Part shown: in pieces, positions 1 through 13,107 of the stretch
Numbering within the stretch: the first letter of the stretch is position 1
Layout of the letters: each line of letters opens with the position of its first letter
Assembly: GCF_025766255.1 (NCBI RefSeq)
Contig: NW_026516829.1
Location: 18,389 to 82,388, forward strand
Length of the DNA stretch: 64,000 bases
Source of the DNA: Zychaea mexicana
Lineage: Eukaryota; Mucoromycota; Mucoromycetes; Mucorales; Lichtheimiaceae
Direction of reading: 5' to 3'
Made by a program: the position numbers and the translations under genes
The notes under the pieces: generated by a model
What the model was told of the DNA's origin: nothing
Seen by the model: only the letters and a program-made list of their open reading frames with translations
Databases searched by the model: none

Positions 1-974
1 CGTCAATTTCAAGGCAAAACGTGAGTTTGTGCATTCATCGGGCGCGCAAAACAAGCAGTATCACAGGCCAATGTTTTAATAGATTACTTCAACGCCATTG
101 TCTATTCGTGCCCTTAATTTACAAGCACTGTATTAGTGCTTGTGCCTGATCTCGGTAACTCATGATGATCAAAACTTACACAGTACGAGAAATGCATAAA
201 GACTGTGACGGCTTGTGCATCTCGTACTCCATTTACTATAATAAAGAAGCTAAGAAAGAAATTTGATTGTTTACAATGATGCAATGATTTTCAATAAAAC
301 ATCCCAATTCAAATATTGGAGTTTTCAGTCTACTCAATATCGGTAAACCAAAGACCATCCATTTTGGCACCCATTATCAAACAAGCCTCATCTGAAGACG
401 CATTATGTATGATATTTAGAATGAGGCGTTCAGCGAGACAGAGGAAGTCAAACGACGGTATTAAAAACGTAGGAGCTCACTAACGAAATGTCGTATCCAT
501 AGCAAGTCCTATAGCAAAATAAGATTCTCAGCGAAAATCATAAATTAAGGCGAATATTTCATAAAAGTGGATTGATGTACTTTTTTTATCTCGTTTTGTG
601 AGTATCACCACTTGTATCCTCTTCCTCTGCTTCTTTGAACATATTCGGCCTGGCAGGTCAATCCTTAAAGGGGTCCGAAAAGGAAGCTAGTGCGCTATTG
701 TATATAACAGTCACAAAATTCGTGATAATTAGCCAAAGAGCTCACGAACACTCTCACTCCTTTGCTGTGATTGAACCGTTCTAGCGCTTTATACAATAAG
801 TACATATCAAGCCGTTATACGTCGCCAGGAATCTTGTGATGCAGCGAGCGTTTACTTTATAAGTATCTTTTACCCATTAGTTCCGATGGAAGTTTTGATA
901 TAACTGCCCTTTTGTTTTTTCTCTTATTATACTAACATTATCTTTTTCATATTCTTTTTTGCTCGTTTATACAA
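1..974. other. Upstream region of the TAF2 gene, no gene assigned
   Basis: The first 31 bases could be the end of an exon followed by a GTGAGT donor, but no product can be recognised. The rest is AT-rich with stops in all frames. A first coding exon for TAF2 is expected here, because the exon beginning near 975 opens in mid-codon after a branch-point-like ACTAAC and a pyrimidine tract. I could not identify that first exon or its ATG with confidence. Confidence 0.4.
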
Positions 975-3900
975 GTCATGAACGGTTCGTGCTGGACATT
1001 GATCCGACTCGGCGACACATCAAGGTAATAAATTTTATTTCTCAGCTGAATTTACATTTACATCGGCAAACGAGGACATACAAATAGAATTATGTAAATA
1101 TCTAACATAATATATTAAGGGCTCGGCGGAACTCACCATCCAGCCTTTGCAAAAAAGACTGAGCAACATTCGGATCAACTGTCGGCAGTGCAGTACGTTC
1201 TTTCTCCTTAATTTTTATAAATCAGTACATTATGATCTATATCTGCAGAAAGTACGGACGACTCATTACTATAATATATCGAATCGACAACACAAAAAAA
1301 AACAGAAATCACTTCTGTAGAAGTTAATGAACAACGAGTGAGACACAGTTATGCAGACCCTGTTTCGGAACTCACGCTGGGAGAGAACACAACGGTCGCC
1401 CATCATCATGTATATAAAAGCAAATATTTGAACGCATTACGGGAAGCCGACGAAGGCGAATTATTAATACCCATCCCGGACAGTTGTATCAAGCAGGTAA
1501 TTAAGGTATACTTTTTGATATCAAGATCATATTCGTTAACGTGTCAATTTCATGTAGATATCCGAATCCGAAGCCCGCTTGGTAACGAACGATGTGTATA
1601 TGCACGACACAATGACGAGTAAGCAAAAGAGAGAATTGATAAATAGAAAACGAAATTGGGACCAATCAATGATAGTAGAAGCTTCCTTACTAACAGAGAA
1701 ATGGTAATAATTGGGCTCAAATCTATAGCATTACATGATGACACTGTAATAGCCGACAAGACGAACGACCCCTTACCATCAACACCCACCTACGCGCCAA
1801 TCACCGTTCGAGTCGAATATACACTGGAAAATCCACGGACTGGAGTGATATTTGTTGACCCTGATGAAATTGTTGCACCTTATGTGAGTAATTATGACGT
1901 CTACGGTTGCAAAAGTGTAACAAGGTTATTTTGGACAACTTATCAGATTTACGTTGTTGTAATTAGCGTTACCATCATTTGTATACCATAAATCAACCGC
2001 TGCCTGGAGCAACGCGTTCCTGGTTACCATGTATCGATAGGATCCATGACCGATGTACTTGGGAAATGGACTTCATTGTGCCGAATAAGTTGGGCTCTTT
2101 ACCCTACAAAAACGATGGTGAGGATATAAGCGAAGACGAGTATCCGGCAATGGTAGTGTGCAGTGGCGACATGGTGGAACAGGTGAGTCTTTTCTTTATA
2201 ATTTTTAATGAGGAAAGGGGTGCTGACCTTTTTGAGACTGCAGGGGATGCTGTTACATGAGAAAATGTTGTATGCCCCTGAGAGAACAAGCTAGAAGGGA
2301 GCAGAAAGAGATTGACAACGACGTTTTCGTGTTTTTTCCCCTCTGATTAGGTCGTTCATCCACTGGACGTTTCACGTAAAATCGTACGCTATAATCTCTC
2401 GATACCAACAGCAGCACCATTTATCGGTTTTGCCGTCGGACCTTTTGAGATGATCAAATTAACGCCTGCGCAGCTGCAAGAAGAAGTGTTGACAGGAGCC
2501 GATTTAGATGAAAATCAGCAACAGAGTCTTATGGCGGAAATCAACATGATGGCCAACATTTATGCTTTTGCGCTACCAGGGCAACGAGAAGACCTTACTG
2601 TTAGCTGCAGCTTCTTGATGCATGCAAGTTTCTTTTCTATACAGATTTTCCTCCTTTAGAATTGGATTTGTGGCTGATTTTGATCGTTATACTGATTACG
2701 TTTATATGTGCAATGTTTTATTTTAGGCCATGCATTTCTATGCTCAGGAGTACGGATCATACCCATTTACAGACTATAAACTGGTTTTTGTAGAGGACGC
2801 ATGGAGTGAAACAAGCTCTAGCGCTTCTCTTACAATTTACAGGTAGCGTTGCTATGAGAAAGTTATTGATATTCCTTTACTAACATGTCTACGCAACGTG
2901 CAAAATATCTAGCTCGCGTCTATTACATCCTCCTGATATCATCGATCAGACTTATAATACGCGAAGGGTTTTGAGTTTAGCTCTGGCTAGGCAATGGTTC
3001 GGTATTCATATTGTTCAGAAGTCGTGGCCAGACGCATGGCTCGTCTATGGATTATCGAATCTGATGGGTGCCTACTTTATCAAGCGCCACTTGGGTAATA
3101 GCGAATTCCGATTACGCATGAAAAGAGTAAGTACCTTGCTTTGTGTTATGCAAATCACTTTTCTTTTGGCTTATACGCGTAATGATTTTGAAAGGATATG
3201 GAGCTTTGCTGCACGCTCGATGTCAACCGACCTCCGTTATACAACCCAGCGCTACCATCGCCTCTTGATCCTGAAGATCTCGAATTTATCGATTTGAAGG
3301 CACCCCTAGTTCTATATATGCTGGACAGACGGATATGCAAAGCAGGCACCACACTTGGCCTGGCTCGCGTTATTTCCAAACTCCTCGTATCAGCCATTAG
3401 CGGTGAATTAGTCCACAACGCGCTCAGCACACATAACTTTTTGAAGTTATGCCGAAAACTCAGTGGTGTTGACACTAAAACATTCGCGGATCAATGGATT
3501 TACCGGAGCGGCTGTCCAAAATTCACATTTTCGTTCCATTTCAACCGCAAAAAGATGGTCGTCGAATTTTACATGAGCCAAGAGAACAGTAATGCATGTC
3601 TCGGTTCCAGCAAACACAATCCACCGTCGACGGATATGAATGTGGAAGGAGCGAATGGTGTTAACGGAGGCAATGGATCGATCGATTATCAGGACCTAGT
3701 AACACCACTGTTCACCGGCAATTTGACTGTACGTATTCACGAAGCAGACGGCACTCCTTACGAGCATATTTTGGATATTCAATCGGCCAAGCACAAATTC
3801 GAAGTGCAATTCAATACCAAATACAAACGTATCCGTCGAAACACGAAAAGATTTCTGGCAAAACAAGCAGCGGCTGCAGCAGCAGTTGCCGAAGAAGATG

Positions 3901-6900
3901 CCGACAAGGAGGATGGTGAAGGTGGTACAACAAATGTACTCGGCATTATTCCAGCACTCGGTTTGGGCATGCCCGTTTTTGAAGATCCAAAGCAGCGCGA
4001 GATATGGAAGGTTGTGGAGTGGGGTCAAGATGAAGAAGATACCAGCGGTGCTGCCAGTGCTATGTTTGATTGGATTAGACTGGATGCCGATTTTGAATGG
4101 ATCTGTACGATTGATTTCAAGCAGCCAGATTACATGTGGGCCGGCCAGTTGACTAAGGATCGAGATGTGGTAGCTCAATACGAGGTACTTTATTATTTTC
4201 AAGTGTAGGGTACAGGATTGTATGGGAAATGTACGAAATAGGAAACTTACATTGGGTATTTTCTTTCCTTCATAGGCTATTGAAGCTCTCAAAAACATGC
4301 CATCATTACCCACATCTACAAGTTTATTGCGTGCGCTATTGGACTCGAAATGTTTTTACAAGATTCGAATGGAGTCAGCTTATGCTCTAGCAAAGGTAAA
4401 ATATATTCTCGAAGCCTAAAAGAGCGGGGCTGTTAATAATGATTAAACGACTATATATGACTTTGCTAAACTACGGGTGTTTAGTGCGGTGGCGGTGACA
4501 ACGACTGGGTCGGTTTACATCAATTATACAAAATGTTCCAAGGCCGATATTGCTTCCCGCCAGCAGGTTCTCCATCTGATCCGGAAGACCCGTTGACATG
4601 GACACACGCAATACCAAAACCAAACAACTTTAGCACCTTGCCAGACTATTTTGTCCAAAAAGGCCTGGTTATTGCTTTTTCGCAAGTACGAGATGAAAAT
4701 GGTGTTACACCAATAAAAGTTCGACAGCTACTGCTGGATCTTCTAAAGTACAACGACAACATCGGCAATGAGGTATATAAGACGCTATTGTAGTAATAGA
4801 AGGATAATGTTTGTCGAAAGGAAAAGTGTGAATATGGTTTACTGATTATTCAACTGACTGATTTATATACAGTTTTCTGACAGTTATTATATTGCAACCA
4901 TCATATCTGCTCTTGGAGATGCTTTTATACCCATGCGTGACACTTCCAATCCGGATAGCATGCAAATCGACGATGACGAAGGGGAGCAACTTTTGGCTGC
5001 TGCAGTATCTGAAATTGAGCGTTTTAGAACTCTGGATTGTGTGATCCCTACTTACCACAATATCGTAACCGTAAGCTGCATCAAGGTAAGGATTGATTTT
5101 GTTCAAAGTGCAAAACTGTTGATGAGTCGAGTAAGGTTGGTGGATGATATGTTGCTAACAACAAATGACAAACATATGTGGTGGTGTATATAGGCTCTAA
5201 CAAATTTAATGTTGAACGGTGTGCTTGAGCCCAGTCTGAACCATTTTCTGCAATACACAAGGTCAGTAGTAGTGATGGATATCCCTGTTATACATTCTAT
5301 CCAGTGCATACGGCAAATTTTATTGACTTTATTATGAATTGGACGAAAATAGATATGGCAACTATTTAGGCATTCGTTTGTGCGCGTTCGACAGCCTTTT
5401 CGTTCTTTGTGGACTGACCGAAAATACCCTCACTGAATATTTCCTCAACGTCATCAAAGACGACCCATGCCCTTATGTTTCCCACTACGTGGCCCGTGCC
5501 ATGTTGGCATGGCTGGGTCCTGCAATGCGTGACAAGCAAGAAGTTACGCAGAGTCGATTTGTGGAAGAGTTTGCTGAAGAAGAGGGCCGTGGATCTTTAT
5601 TGGAGGAACGACAGTTATCACAAAAAGCAAATGAGAACGAGGATGAAGTATATATCGAAAATCTGCGAAGGCAGTTTGAAGATAATATGGAGCTACAAGA
5701 GAATATATGGCGACTGCTAAAGTATGTGCCAATTCATCATTTTTTTTGCCAAGAATTTATATGATCTCACGTAGAGTTACTAAATTGTGATGATTTTTCT
5801 TATTTAGTTCCACCGAAAGTGCATCGCTTGATCACTCAGTACGTAAGAGCTTACTTCAATTTTGTGAATACATGTACAAACCGGTCGATGTTGGTATCAA
5901 GGTCACAATTCGTATGCCATCACTCGTACAAGATATCGCTGAAGATGTATCAGAACCTGCTATGCCTTCACCGCCCGTGCTTAAAATCAGCAAATCCAAA
6001 CACGAAAAGCATGATAAAATCAACAAGCATGAGAAACATGAAAAGCATGATAAACGCGAGAAGGCTGATAAACATGAGAAGTATCGTGCCCAAAAAGGAA
6101 CGGCCAAAGAGAATGGTAAGCACGGCGCTAATGCTGCGTGAAAAAAGAGACTGAAATATTCACTCATCCTCGTTTCACTTCTTTCCATTAGGTGAAGCGC
6201 CAGCTCGACCAGAAAAACGACCAAGTCTTCTGGAAAATACTGTTGCTCCAACGCACAAAGAAAACAAACAGCAACAGAAGAAACTACGTTCACCACCGGA
6301 GGTACCAGCAACCGTTGCCCAACCAGCACCACCACCAGTTGCTCCTATATCAATTCCTTCTCCCCAACCTGTCTCCACAGCAGCGCCTACTCCAATACCA
6401 GAACCAGAACCAGCAACAGCAACAGTAGGAGCAGCATCTCAGCAACCTCCTCCGTCTGCTGCCGCTGATAACAAGCAGATTCCTTTGGCTGTTCCTAGGA
6501 TTACTAGTAAGAAGCCTGATGGCATGACAGTGAGCGATTTCAAAAAGTGCCGAAGGATCCTTGGCAAAATCCAAAGGCATAAGTCTGCGCTCGCTTTTTT
6601 GCAGCCTGTCGATGAAGAGCTTGATGGGGCTCCTCAATATTACAAGATCATCAAGTAAGCATTCTTAATTAACTTTTTTTAATGAAAAGGGACATGTAGC
6701 CGTTTTCTAACTGATGAAACTTTAACCAGAAAACCAATGGATATTGGCACCATTCGGGTATGTGATCTGTCTGAATTCTTGCTCTAGGTAGTGTCTTTCG
6801 CTAACTAGCTTTAAACCCAATCATTCGTAACAATACCATAGACGAAACTCGAAAAGGGCGAATATACCACTTATCAGCAACTGGATGACGATATTCGGTT

Positions 6901-9900
6901 GATGCTCAACAACTGCTTTGCCTATAACGGTCCAGGAACTTTTGTCCACAACGAAGCTTTTAATCTTGAACAAGTTCTTGAGAAGGAACTTGAGGTGATT
7001 CGCAAAAAAGAGGAGGAGAAGCGCCGTGAACATGAACAGAGACGTGCTGAGCAGCTGGCAAGCGAAAAGAAACCCGAAAAAGGTACAAATGAAACAGCAA
7101 TCGTATCACCACTGACAGCAACAAAAGCAAACACACCATCCGCTCAAAAGCCATCGCCTCCCGCTCCGGTATTATCACCACAACAACCACGTACATCCAC
7201 GCCTATATCCACCACGACTCCATCAACTCCAGCATCTGTGCCTTCATCATCAGCGCACACACCATCGCCAGCTCCACGTCCTTCGCAACCAATTGGTGCT
7301 ACTGCATCACCGACTGCCGCTCCATCAGCCTCTATACCCAAGGCAGCAGAACGCAAGCCAGAAAGAGAGAAGACTTTTCGCGAAAAATGCGCTACAGTAC
7401 TTGCAAAGACGATGGAAAATCGACATGCATTCGAATTTTTACGGCCAGTGGATCCCATTCGACAGGGAATTCCGCAGTATCTGACCATCATCAAGAAGCC
7501 CATCGATCTCGGAACTATCAAGGGGAAACTAAAAACCAACAAGTATACGAGTGCTCAAGAGTTCGATGAAGATGTGCGGCTGATGTTGAGAAACTGCTTC
7601 GCCTTCAATAAACCGAATACATACGTGCATGAGGAAGGCCGACAGCTCGAAGAAGTTTACAATCGTGAGTGGGCCAATGTTTTTGGTGGTGCCGTTCGAA
7701 AGCCAAGCTCACCCGTGGTCACTAAGGAAAAGCCAGCACCAGCACCAGAATCAGTAAAGGCGCCTGTTGTTGCCACTAATGGCGATGTGTCTACTCCAAT
7801 AACAGCGCGTACACCCCCACACCCACAACAAAGTCCAGTGCAACAGGCTCCTAAAAAGTCGACATCCAAACCAGGAACATCTGCATCTACCAGTGCACAA
7901 GCCGTACCCAAGTCATCCTCTGTTTCTCCAGCCCAGCCCAAGCATCGTAAGCAAGGAGGTTCTCATGGTGCAAACGGCAGCAGTACCGCTAAATCTGCTC
8001 ATGAACGCCAGAGGATACGAGATCGCATGGACGACGACAATATCAGACGATGCGACCAAGTTTTGAAAAAGATTTGGAATCATCCAGCATCTCAGCAATT
8101 CTATGAACCGGTCGATGTTGAAGGGCTGAACTTGCCTCAATACTACGATATTGTCAAGCGACCCATGGACTTATCATCCGTGCGACGCAATCTCGAGGGC
8201 GAAGAATTTTCGACTATCTGGGAATTCGAACGCGACATACGCCAGGTCTTTTGGAACTGCTACTTGTACAACGATCCGAATGCATGGATCACGCAACAAG
8301 CCCGCGAACTGGAGGGTGCGTTTAACAAGGTTTGGTGTGCTGAATTTGGCGATCCCAACAGACTTCAAGGGGAGAATTTGAAGCTCGTGCGTAAGGTTGT
8401 GACCAAGCTTAGTATGCATGATGCTGCAGCTTTCTTCAACGAGCCGGTTGATCTTGACAGCTTGCCTGACTATGGCCGGGTTGTCAAGACCCCCATGGAT
8501 CTCCGCACAATCTGGGAAAAGGTCGAATCTGGGAAATACACCAACTTGCCAGATGTGGACTCGGATATTCGACTGGTTTTTACCAACTGTTTTACGTACA
8601 ACAAGGTCGGCACGTTTGCATACGACCAGGGTAAACGATTGGAAAAGTATTACAATAGTAATATTGGTAAAGAGTTACGGCATCGTGTCAAGGAAGCATC
8701 ACCGGCCGCTCGTGCCACCACGCCAACGACGACAACCCCTACCCCTTCATCGACGAAACATAACACTGCTACGCCTAAACCACGATCTTCTGCATCGCCA
8801 GCTCCAACATCAGTATCACCAAAGTCATTTACATCCAAACAACAGCAGCATGGCAGTAGCAATAACGCGACTATACCCTCCCCTAAACAAACTAATATCG
8901 ATAAACGCTCTCCATCTATTACTATGAAACCTCCACACACCACAACAGCTGCCAAAACGCCAACTATTGAGGCAACAGTACCATCTGCATCAGCTACTCC
9001 AACAACAAAAGCTTCGCCTGCAAAGACACCGAAGCCATCCAAAGAAACGCATAATCATCCAAAAGCAGAAGCACAAGCTGCTAAACACCATCCATCACCG
9101 CCCTCAACTCCTCGAAAGCTTCCAACCGAATTGACAAAGAAGATCACTTCTTTGCTTGGGAAATTGAAAAATCATATTGCTTCAATGGCATTTTTGCAGC
9201 CAGTAAGTAATATAATATGTCAGACTAAATCTTGCTAGATACTTTGTTCTACAAAGTGGACAAAAAAGGAAGAATTGCCTGGTCCTAAGCCTTCTATTCA
9301 TCTCAGGTTGACCCAGTCGCTCTCGGTGTACCTCATTACCCTGCTATTATTAAAAAGCCCATGGATTTGAGTACAGTGTAAAGTATCTCTCGAAAACGGA
9401 CTATTGGTGTAGTGCCATTAGAATCAAGCATCTAACATATCTATATAGTGAGAAAAAGCTCAAGGATGGAGAGTACAAGTCAGTCAAGGACTTTGAAACT
9501 GACGTGCGGCTGATTTTTACCAACTGTTACACGTTCAACGGTTTTGAACATCCTGTTTCACAGAACGCCATGGTCCTGGAAAAGATTGTCAACAAAGAGG
9601 TTCCCGCTTTGCGAAAAAAGGAACAAGAGCTTTTACAGGCACCTACTAGCGGCGGCGGTGGTAGTAGTAGTAGCAAGGCTTCCAGTGGCGGCGGCGGCGG
9701 TGCTTCACAATCCAAAAAGACGCCTAAAAAGACCATTAAGCAAAGTTCAGCAACCCAAGGACCTACTGCAGCAGCTAAAGCCGAATTACGGAAATACAAG
9801 GCTGTTCTGGATAAGCTTCAAAGTCATCCGTCGTATTTTGCATTCAGTGCTCCAGTGGACCCGGTGCTCTTGCAGATCCCCACCTACTTTGATGTGATCA

Positions 9901-10628
9901 AGGTATAGCATCTTTTATTAATATTTACTGAGATTTCTTTACTCCCTTTCCATAACACACTGACATATCGATTTATCTACAGAACCCCATGGATCTTGGA
10001 ACAGCTCGCAAGAAACTTGAAAAGAACGAGTATCTTGATGCAAGTGCCCTGCTCAAAGATGTACAGCAGGTTTTCATCAACTGCTTTCTGTTCAATCCTG
10101 CGGATGATGTTGTATATGAGATGGGCCGTAAGGTCGAAAGCGAGTTCAACGAGCTGTGTGCTGCCAAGGGTCTGAAGGGTATACCGATTAGCAATCCAGT
10201 CAAACCTCCTATTCCTACTTCTTTCGATTCACAGTTACAACAGGATCAAGACCCGATGGCGACATATGAGCAGCAGCCAGCATCATTTGGTGAGCCAATG
10301 TCGTTTCATCAACAGCACGAGCAGCAACAGTTTGGCTATGATTTGCCTTATGATCAGTCCGGTCTTGGTTATGACCAGTCTGTCTCGTTTGAGCAACCAG
10401 ACTTTACAGCTGGAATTCCGTTGGAGATTGACCCTATGGGTAGCCATAAACGAGGTTTGGATGATTATGTTGACGGAGGCGATGCACAAGACTATGATTT
10501 GGTAAGCTCTCCACTTATATTTCGTACCAGTACCATAACACATGACTGGTTCCTAACACTGAACACTATATATTACATAGGATCACTCGGATGAGTTTCT
10601 TTTCGGCAAAAAGCGGAGGGTCATGTAA
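975..10628 (+). CDS. TAF2: TFIID subunit TAF2 fused to six bromodomains (5' end incomplete)
   Basis: TAF2 is a core TFIID subunit with an M1-aminopeptidase-like fold that helps the complex bind core promoters in the nucleus. Translated exons follow animal TAF2 nearly end to end: FVLDIDPTRRHIK (975-1024), an SWLPCIDR segment near 2010, IPTAAPFIGFAVGPFE near 2410, QWFG near 2990, FADQWIYRSGCPKF near 3490, LLLDLLKYNDN near 4735 and TYHNIVTVSCIK near 5050. A Lys/His-rich tract follows (5990-6090). The frame then crosses an intron (6116-6191) into a Pro/Thr/Ser-rich linker and six bromodomains at about 6530-7000, 7370-7690, 8030-8350, 8365-8690, 9120-9630 and 9780-10190. Late exons are 6192-6654, 6730-6757, 6842-9202, 9307-9377, 9449-9902, 9983-10501 and 10581-10628. 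Every bromodomain keeps the acetyl-lysine-binding Asn (NCFAYN, NCFAFN, NCYLYN, NCFTYN, NCYTFN, NCFLFN). The protein, of roughly 2,500 residues, ends in a basic, NLS-like GKKRRVM. Exon joins near 1240-1340 and 1690-1760 are uncertain, and the start was not found. Confidence 0.85.
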
Positions 10629-11128
10629 TTGCTTTGATTCGATCATTTCATCTTTTAGTACTTTGTATATATTTGTAAAAACCTTGCAAAACATAATGCA
10701 TTTTTATCCCCATTTTCTCTTGTTCACAATCACTCACTCTCTTGCACACAATTTCATAACTGTATAAAGAACAAAAAACCGTTTCAATTGGTCACATTGT
10801 TTTGCTCTTTCGAAAGATAGATATGTCTTTTATCGTTTATGCTATGACTTTTTGAACTGAGGTATACATGATCCCTTATACGCACCGAGTCTACTAATAA
10901 GTATAACATGAAGGCGCTCAGTTTCTAGCAGTCGGGGGTTGGGGATAGGTAGAGAGTGTGGTTGCTTGTCTAGGTCCCTCGGAAAACTGTCAGTTTTAAG
11001 AAGCTGCATTAAATTTTATGTACCACATGAGACTGTGGCTTGCGGTCCTGTAGCATGAAAACCACCAATTTCGGCAATCCTCTTTTTATCAACACTCCAT
11101 TTTTCGCTCTACTCGCTTACTCGCTGCT
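10629..11128. other. TAF2-RRP8 intergenic region
   Basis: This 500-bp spacer lies between two plus-strand genes. It must hold the TAF2 terminator and the RRP8 promoter. It is AT-rich in its first half, and I see no further gene or repeat in it. Confidence 0.5.
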
Positions 11129-11440
11129 ATGCAACCACTTTTTGAGACGAGCTGGGCGTTGCCGTCATCGATTGCACCCCAGAAAAAGACAAACAAAGCA
11201 GATAGATCGTCCGATCAAAATCGCGAATCGAACGGACAGTCGGTTTCTAAACAAGCTGATCAGCTTCAAAATCAAGTTACAAAGCTAAACAAGAACAACA
11301 ATAAGGGCAATGACACCAAGAAACAACTACAGCAGCGAAAGAAGAACAACAAAAAGAGACAACAGCAGGATCAGCAGGGTCAAAATGACAATGACACTAC
11401 ACAGCAGCAACAGCAACCTCCTGCTAAAAAGGCCAAATTG

Positions 11441-11472
<32 letters not shown>

Positions 11473-13082
11473 CGGCAACAACAAAAAGCAAATTGGCAAG
11501 AACGACCCAATGGAGGAAGACTCGATTCCTTCAGTGCCCAAGCAGCAAAAGCAGAAGCAGAAGGAACAAGTGGGAAAGCAAAAGCAGAGTTCGATTGGTG
11601 GCGATGCTGTCCAGGCAAAGGACGCTGAGGAAACAGATGCAAAGCCGCAAGAGAAGCTGACGAAAAAGCAAAAGAAGATTGCCAATCAACAAGCCAAGGA
11701 AGCCGAGACTGCATCCAACGTAAAGCCCTCAGTTTCCAAGCAAAATGCTGCCGCTGCTAAAAAGAAGCCGGTCACAGAGGATCAAAAGGCCAAGTTGCAA
11801 CAGGTATAAAGAAACAGAAACACTTGCTTTCCATCATCACCATAGGAAAGCCATTGGTTCTAACCTGTCCGTATGTTTTAGCTACTAGCAAAGAAGAACG
11901 AATCCAACGACAGCAGAAAGAGCAAGCAGCAACATCAGAAGCCTGGAAAAAAGCAAACCGAAAAGCCGTCTGGAGCCAACGCGCCTGCTACAACCGCAAA
12001 GAGTAACACAGGGGCCAAATTAACACCTTTGCAGCAAAAGATGAAGGAAAAGCTTTCTGGTGCTCGGTTCCGGTGGTTGAATGAACAACTTTATACCACA
12101 AAAGGCGATGAATCTTTCAAGCTGTTCAAAGAAAAACCTGAACTCTTTGAAGAAGTACGCAGACATTATTTTTACGTAATTTATGGTGTCTTACAATACA
12201 TGTTTAGCTTACCTTTCTAATAATGTGATCGTAGTACCATGAAGGTTTCCGACACCAAGTAGAGTCATGGCCCGAGAATCCCGTCGATATCTTTGCCAAG
12301 CAACTGTCTAAGCTCCCTGCAGGCACAGTGGTAGCAGATCTTGGATGTGGCGATGCTCAAATTGCACATACTCTGAAAAAGCAAAAGGTGTTAAGTTTCG
12401 ATATGGTGGCAAAGAACGACAAGGTAGTCGCCTGTGACATTGCCAATGTAAGTAGAAACAAAAAATTGTGGTTTTCTCGTTTTTCACAAGCAGCATATCT
12501 TTGAAAGTGTTACTCATACTACTACGATTTTTCAGCTTCCTCTTCCTGATGGATTTGTGGATGTGGCAGTGTTTTCGTTGGCACTTATGGGTACCAACTA
12601 TCTGGATTTTCTCAAGGAAGCTAAGCGTGTCCTGAAAGCTGGGTAAGTTGTGATCTGATTAACACTTTTTGGTTAGAGACAGAACTTGTGTGCTTATGGA
12701 TATTTTGTCTATGCAGAGGCGAGCTGAAAATTGCAGAAGTCGTGAGCCGATTTACGGACGTGGATGAATTTATTGCACTATTAGAAGAAATGGGCTTTGA
12801 ATTCATGGATAAGGTAGTTAACTCGCAGAATTAATTGGGTCTACGGCATCATATCTAACCGATACTTATGTATAGGATGACTCGAACAAGATGTTTATTA
12901 TGCTTTACTTTACAAAGCAAGAGGTGGACGTGGATCAAGAAATAGACCAGGAGATGTTGGAGGGATTAAGTAAGGCACAGAAGCGAGCCTTGAAAAAGGG
13001 TGCAGGTGTTCATGTGTCCCAATCTAAATTACAAAAGAAGGCCGAAAAGCTTTTGAAGCCATGTGTATACAAAAAGCGTTAA
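11129..13082 (+). CDS. RRP8: Ribosomal RNA-processing protein 8 (rRNA adenine methyltransferase)
   Basis: Rrp8 is a nucleolar SAM-dependent methyltransferase that makes m1A in the large-subunit rRNA and aids pre-rRNA cleavage. Six exons join in frame: 11129-11803, 11882-12154, 12235-12447, 12536-12642, 12717-12813 and 12876-13082. The first exon encodes a long basic, Asn/Gln/Lys-rich tail including a run of Asn. The catalytic part then matches the family: [29 protein letters not shown], the SAM-binding [36 protein letters not shown] and [13 protein letters not shown]. The C-terminus is basic ([12 protein letters not shown]). The ATG at 11129 starts the only open frame leading into the basic tail. 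The low-complexity N-terminus varies in length between fungi, so the exact start is less sure than the rest. Confidence 0.93.
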
Positions 13083-13107
13083 TAAAAGAAGAGCATCTAT
13101 GTGTTGC

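Noticed and set aside
6116..6191. In-frame TGA at 6139-6141 as the true end of TAF2, with a separate bromodomain gene downstream
   Set aside because: The TGA falls inside a GTAAGC...ATTAG intron whose removal keeps the frame. No good separate start is seen before the first bromodomain.
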